Assembly: GCA_963930655.1 (NCBI GenBank)
Contig: OZ005604.1
Span: 2,676,001-2,740,000, forward strand
DNA length: 64,000 nucleotides
Direction: 5' to 3'
Source of the DNA: Myrica gale
Lineage: Eukaryota > Streptophyta > Magnoliopsida > Fagales > Myricaceae
How positions within the stretch are numbered: the first letter of the stretch is position 1; each line of letters begins with the position of its first letter. The notes beneath the pieces are model-generated. The model saw only the letters and a program-made list of their open reading frames with translations, was not told where the DNA came from and did no database searches. Both the position numbers and the translations under genes were made by a program. Below are positions 60,209 through 64,000 of this stretch, piece by piece.

Positions 60209-60412
60209 GGGGCGTTTGTCTCCGGAAATTTTTACCCCTCAAAATTTTCAAACAATCATAAAATAATCTCCTTCTCTTCATTAAATTATAAAATAACATT
60301 ATACTATTCAATTAAATCTTCTCTCTCCTCACTTTTTTATAAAATATCTATACTTTTCACAAACTCCAATACCCAAAATTTCCGAAACCTCAAAATTTCC
60401 ACAAACAAACAA
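60209..60412. mobile_element. Small MITE with GGGGCGTTTGT end
   Basis: Left end GGGGCGTTTGTCTCCGGAAA; the right end on the other strand reads TTGTTTGTGGAAATTTTGAG. Similar to the element at 21075-21250. Confidence 0.5.
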
Positions 60413-60635
60413 TATGCTACTTCCTCGTAACACACTTTGTGTGGGCCAAAACATGGGGTCCTGTCTGTCAAAATTTCTGTCTAAATCTTTATTTGTTTGT
60501 AATTTAAAATTTTAGGTACTAGAATTTAGCAAAAAAAGTTAGATGTTGATAACAATGAAAAATTAGGAGAGATTTTTATAATAATGATAAAATTTTAAAA
60601 AATTAAAATTTATACCATTAATGTATTAATAAAAT

Positions 60636-60893
60636 TTATAGAGAAAAAAATACACTTTTACCCATGAATTATCATATATTTTATAATTTTTATCTTAAAC
60701 TATTACTTTTGAGATAGTGTACATTTTAACTACTAATCTTAGATATTTACAGAAAATATTAATATCAAATACTTTATATTTTATACATGACAATAATAAC
60801 CGCGAAGACATAACGAATTGGCAGTAATATCTTCGTTAGAAATGCAAGTGGGTCGAGATAATTTGGAGGTGAAAAAATATATTTTTTATTAAA
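60636..60893. mobile_element. Long-TIR MITE, third copy of the 32679 family
   Basis: It begins GAGAAAAAAATACACTTTTA and ends GGAGGTGAAAAAATATATTT. Ends and spacing agree with 32679-33078 and 56013-56360; the interior is more diverged. Confidence 0.5.
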
Positions 60894-62425
60894 ATATATT
60901 AATAGGTTATGATCAAAATTTGTCTACGTCCTTGATAGCCAATCACTTAGGAAGTCCGCAATCCGCATTAACTACGGAAGGTGGACAAAGCTTTGATGTA
61001 GCCACTACACTAGCATATGGGACTAAATCTAAAGGGCATAAATTGGGTTCTTGGCTGCCTATCTTCTGCTTTCTGCGACACTTTCTTTAGGTGGTCGGCC
61101 TGTCAACTTTAGATGTGGGCTAACACTTTCCACAGTAGTGCCAATTAAGGAGATCTTAGAAGTCTATGCAGTGCTGTAAAGCACCCCCAGTATCCCACCC
61201 AATCGGGGAATCTAAAACCAGAACAAAAAAAACTTTTGGGGATCGAGTCAGAATTCTGCATAGCTGACTCAGGAAGAGATGTTTGGTTGGAAAAGAAAAA
61301 TTAACTCATGTGCAAAATCAATAGTTTGGACTTTGGAGCATGTGGGAAGGAATTATGCATAGCTGACTCAGAAAGTAGTGTTTGGATGGTCATAAGAAAA
61401 ATATTAACCTATACGGAAAACAGTTTGAAGGCAAGATGCGACAAAAAGGGTTTAAAAGAGCAGTTCAGGTGGGACACATTTGAGAGTAGATAACGCGTAA
61501 TGTCTACAGTTCAGGTCTTATAGGGGGGGTTCAGCGTGACTGGCCCTCCATGTGCATGTACCAAACCGAGTGGACCGGTTGGATGGTGTTTGTTTTTTTT
61601 CTTATCCTTCTTTCTACAATGGATAAGGATAAGATCGGAGCTCTCGCGCGAGTTCTTCTCAATCCAGTATAGTATCTCTGGGTACGTGAGAAACTAAAAG
61701 GAGTTGGTATTCCTATACGTACCCTTTTGTCTCTTTGTGGAGAAATTGATGTAAAGGAAATTGATTTAATCCTCAGATGGCTTTTACATTCGGTCATTGA
61801 CTAATAGCTTTGTAATTGGCCAGTGGGCCTCTCTGCGAAAACAACATATATATAGAATTAGAGTGTGTGTGTTCTATTAAATGAAATAATTAACAAGATA
61901 ATTAAGCTAATGGGTCTTTGAAGCCCAGCATTAATATAAGGAGACAAATAGGAACTCTTCTAGTTGCTTAGATTTTCCTAATTTCTTTGGATCCATCTTG
62001 GTTTTGGTATTTGTTTCTTTCTTGTCTTTTTGGTGGGCCCAATTTCGGTGATAAATTGAGCTGAACTAATTGTTTTTAGGACGGAAAGTTTGCATACCAG
62101 TGTTGTGTTGAAGGTGTGTTTGTTTCCCATGAAAATATTCTGGAGTAAAATAATTTCATAACTTTGTGTGTTTGGGAGTGTAATGAAATTTAGGCCAATA
62201 GAAAATCTTAATTGTAGGTGAAAAATTAGGCTTGTACAACCATCTATATTTTCTAGAAGTGAAGAGTAGTTATATAATTGGTCTTGTTTGTTAGAGAAGG
62301 AATACTACATTTTTTTTAATGTTTTATTCTTATTCCTTATAAGATGACGAATACTAAAATAACTTCCAAAGACAAGAAAATAATAAAAATAAAATTTAAT
62401 ATTGTTGCATAAACTCAAATTATTC
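60894..62425. other. Intergenic
   Basis: No gene recognised. A diverged direct repeat of about 100-bp spacing (GCATAGCTGACTCAGGAAGA near 61258 and GCATAGCTGACTCAGAAAGT near 61356) is present. Confidence 0.45.
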
Positions 62426-62610
62426 GGGCTGCGTTTGCACCAAAATATTTCACCAACTTCCAATAAATACTACAATATAATCTATCTCTCTCCCATAAAA
62501 AAATATAAAAAATTACAAAAAATATAAAAAATTACCTCTCTTCACTTTTTCACTAAACTCAATACCAACACTAAACCCAATACCAAAAATTTTACAACAC
62601 AAGCATAACC
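62426..62610. mobile_element. MITE family B, copy 2 (inverted relative to 54532)
   Basis: Left end GGGCTGCGTTTGCACCAAAA, right end on the other strand GGTTATGCTTGTGTTGTAAA. The body (TATCTCTCTCCCAT, CTCTTCACTTTTTCACTAAA) is the reverse complement of matching blocks in 54532-54716. Confidence 0.65.
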
Positions 62611-62967
62611 TCAGTTAGCTAATTTAAAATACAGTACCTTCGCGGTGGTGGAGGAACTGGAGGATCGGAACCAAAGAGACCAGTGGCCTGGGCAGTTAGT
62701 TGGATGGGCGTATACAATCTCGAATTCCTCAATTGTTTGGACTTCACTAACGTCTACAGTATGGACTTTATAATGGGCCTCACGTTGAGTCCACTCAGTG
62801 ATGGGCTTCTTAAGTCGGAGTTTGGATGTTTGGGTTAAACTTAAACTTAAAGGTGATAGCATTTTATCCCAACAAGTTTTGGGTTCACAGCGGACTGCAA
62901 TACAAATAATAAGACGTTCTTTAAGTTCTAATGGAACACTAAAGCAATATGGAAAGAGACTAACAAA
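62611..62967. other. Region with an unrecognised minus-strand frame
   Basis: A 125-aa frame (62611-62988 -) runs between two MITEs and its start lies inside the right one. Segments such as EFEIVYAHPTNCPGHWSLWF look protein-like, but I recognise no family. It may be a gene remnant. Confidence 0.3.
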
Positions 62968-63275
62968 GGGTATGTTCGTTTTCACCATTTTTTCAGGATT
63001 CTAAGTATATTCACAATTCTACCACCGAACATATTCAGAATTCAAACACAAAAACCAATACATTTTACACAATCTCCAACAACTTTTTAATTTTTTATTC
63101 AACATAAATTTTCTCTCTCTATATTTTTTCACATAACTCCAATACTTTTTTATTAAACAATTACATCAAATCATTTCTCTCTCTACTTTACACAAACACC
63201 AATAAAATACTATTCAACATAAAAATTCACAACTTTTCTAAAATCCTACATTTTTTCTCAAAACGAACATCACCC
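62968..63275. mobile_element. MITE family A, copy 2 (inverted relative to 52559)
   Basis: Left end GGGTATGTTCGTTTTCACC, right end on the other strand GGGTGATGTTCGTTTTGAG. Aligns along its length with the reverse complement of 52559-52843. AAA flanks both sides, but this is low-complexity evidence. Confidence 0.75.
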
Positions 63276-63923
63276 AAATCTCCCACAAACTAGCTATAAA
63301 TTAAGTTATATGATATGATTTTAACCGTTAGATCTTATTTGAGAGCACATATTAATAAATTTTGATATTTTAAATACTTAATACTACAGATTCGATAGTT
63401 TAAACTCCAAAGTGAAATTAAACTTATAATTGATTTGTGTAAAATGAAATTTTCTAAAAATAAAATAAAAAATTACTTGGTAGATGTATATGAGCATCAA
63501 TCCCTCAAGGGACAAACTAACTAAAACCCATAATTTAACTAATTAAACAGCTTCATCCCAATTCCTATAATACCTCAGGTGGGCTCCATCCGTGTATTTT
63601 TGGAAATATCGTATGTTCCAAGATCAACTGCTCTACCCCCAATTTATCAGAAGCCAAGCGGTCCCACGCCTATGCAGACAAAATTAACGAAAGGATCCTA
63701 CCTACTCTATTTTTTTAAAAAAAATTAGATTGTGTATATATATATATATTAATTTTGTAATTAAATTGATGAGTGTAAGAAAACACATTAGAAGCATTGA
63801 CAATCCCTGATAGAGAGAGGACAGAAAACCAAGCCGAGACTTGATCAACTATATACCATAGGGGAGTTCCATTGACTAAAGTTTAAACCCAAATCCTCCA
63901 AAATAATCTTATTTATTTAAAGA
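63276..63923. other. Intergenic
   Basis: No gene recognised. A TA run lies at about 63736-63749. Confidence 0.45.
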
Positions 63924-64000
63924 GAAATTTACCTATTAGTCCCTAAGTTTTGAACATTTTTTCATTTTAGTCCTTTAGTTTCAAATTTCAAATTTTTAGT
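63924..64000. mobile_element. Start of a long-TIR MITE, cut by the window edge
   Basis: AGTCCCTAAGTTTTGAACAT and TAGTCCTTTAGTTTCAAATT follow the same word order as the left arm of the element at 59278. The other end lies outside the window. Confidence 0.4.

Overview
This window looks like nuclear DNA from a flowering plant, probably a woody eudicot; I cannot name the species. It is AT-rich. Genes have short exons and GT-AG introns, long intergenic stretches separate them, and many short inverted-repeat transposons (MITEs) are scattered through. I see no bacterial operons, CRISPR array, convincing tRNA or rRNA gene, or organelle insert. Exon coordinates below were read by hand from splice signals and reading-frame phase and have no transcript support.

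Layout. 1-1577 (-): a decayed second copy of a leucine-rich-repeat receptor-like protein (RLP) gene, cut by the window edge, next to a stray F-box/FBD-like exon. 1648-2277 (+): the 3' end of a hAT transposon. 4116-7459 (-): a complete-looking RLP gene (910 aa) whose upstream region carries a ~120-bp tandem repeat. 7.5-15.6 kb: gene-poor, with MITEs, a three-copy 142-bp tandem repeat, a G-box cluster and an 811-bp Mutator-type element holding a second hairpin. 15635-18480 (+): a patellin (Sec14/CRAL-TRIO plus GOLD, 618 aa, four exons). 21363-22912: a 1.55-kb non-autonomous hAT element with a 9-bp target duplication. 24093-24450 and 28171-28528 (+): two tandem plant defensin genes with old Ty3/gypsy-like LTRs between them. 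34816-36067 (+): an R2R3-MYB of subgroup 4, a repressor type. 42515-51251 (-): a 15-exon CHFR-like E3 ubiquitin ligase (FHA, RING, cysteine-rich, PBZ-like zinc finger; 462 aa). 57219-57824 (+): an intronless serine-rich protein gene. The rest is intergenic DNA rich in MITEs.

The genes do not form a pathway. Three of the loci (the RLP pair and the two defensins) belong to defence-related families that expand by tandem duplication, and both show copies drifting apart: one RLP copy is dead, and one defensin has lost a charged loop motif known from MtDef4. The MYB has changed one conserved residue of the bHLH-contact signature. I found no clearly new multi-gene system. The most unusual structures are the nested-hairpin element at 11983-12793, the 3 x 142-bp array, the perfect ACACGTGTC cluster at 54.9-55.1 kb, and the GC-AG intron and G-run acceptor of the CHFR-like gene.
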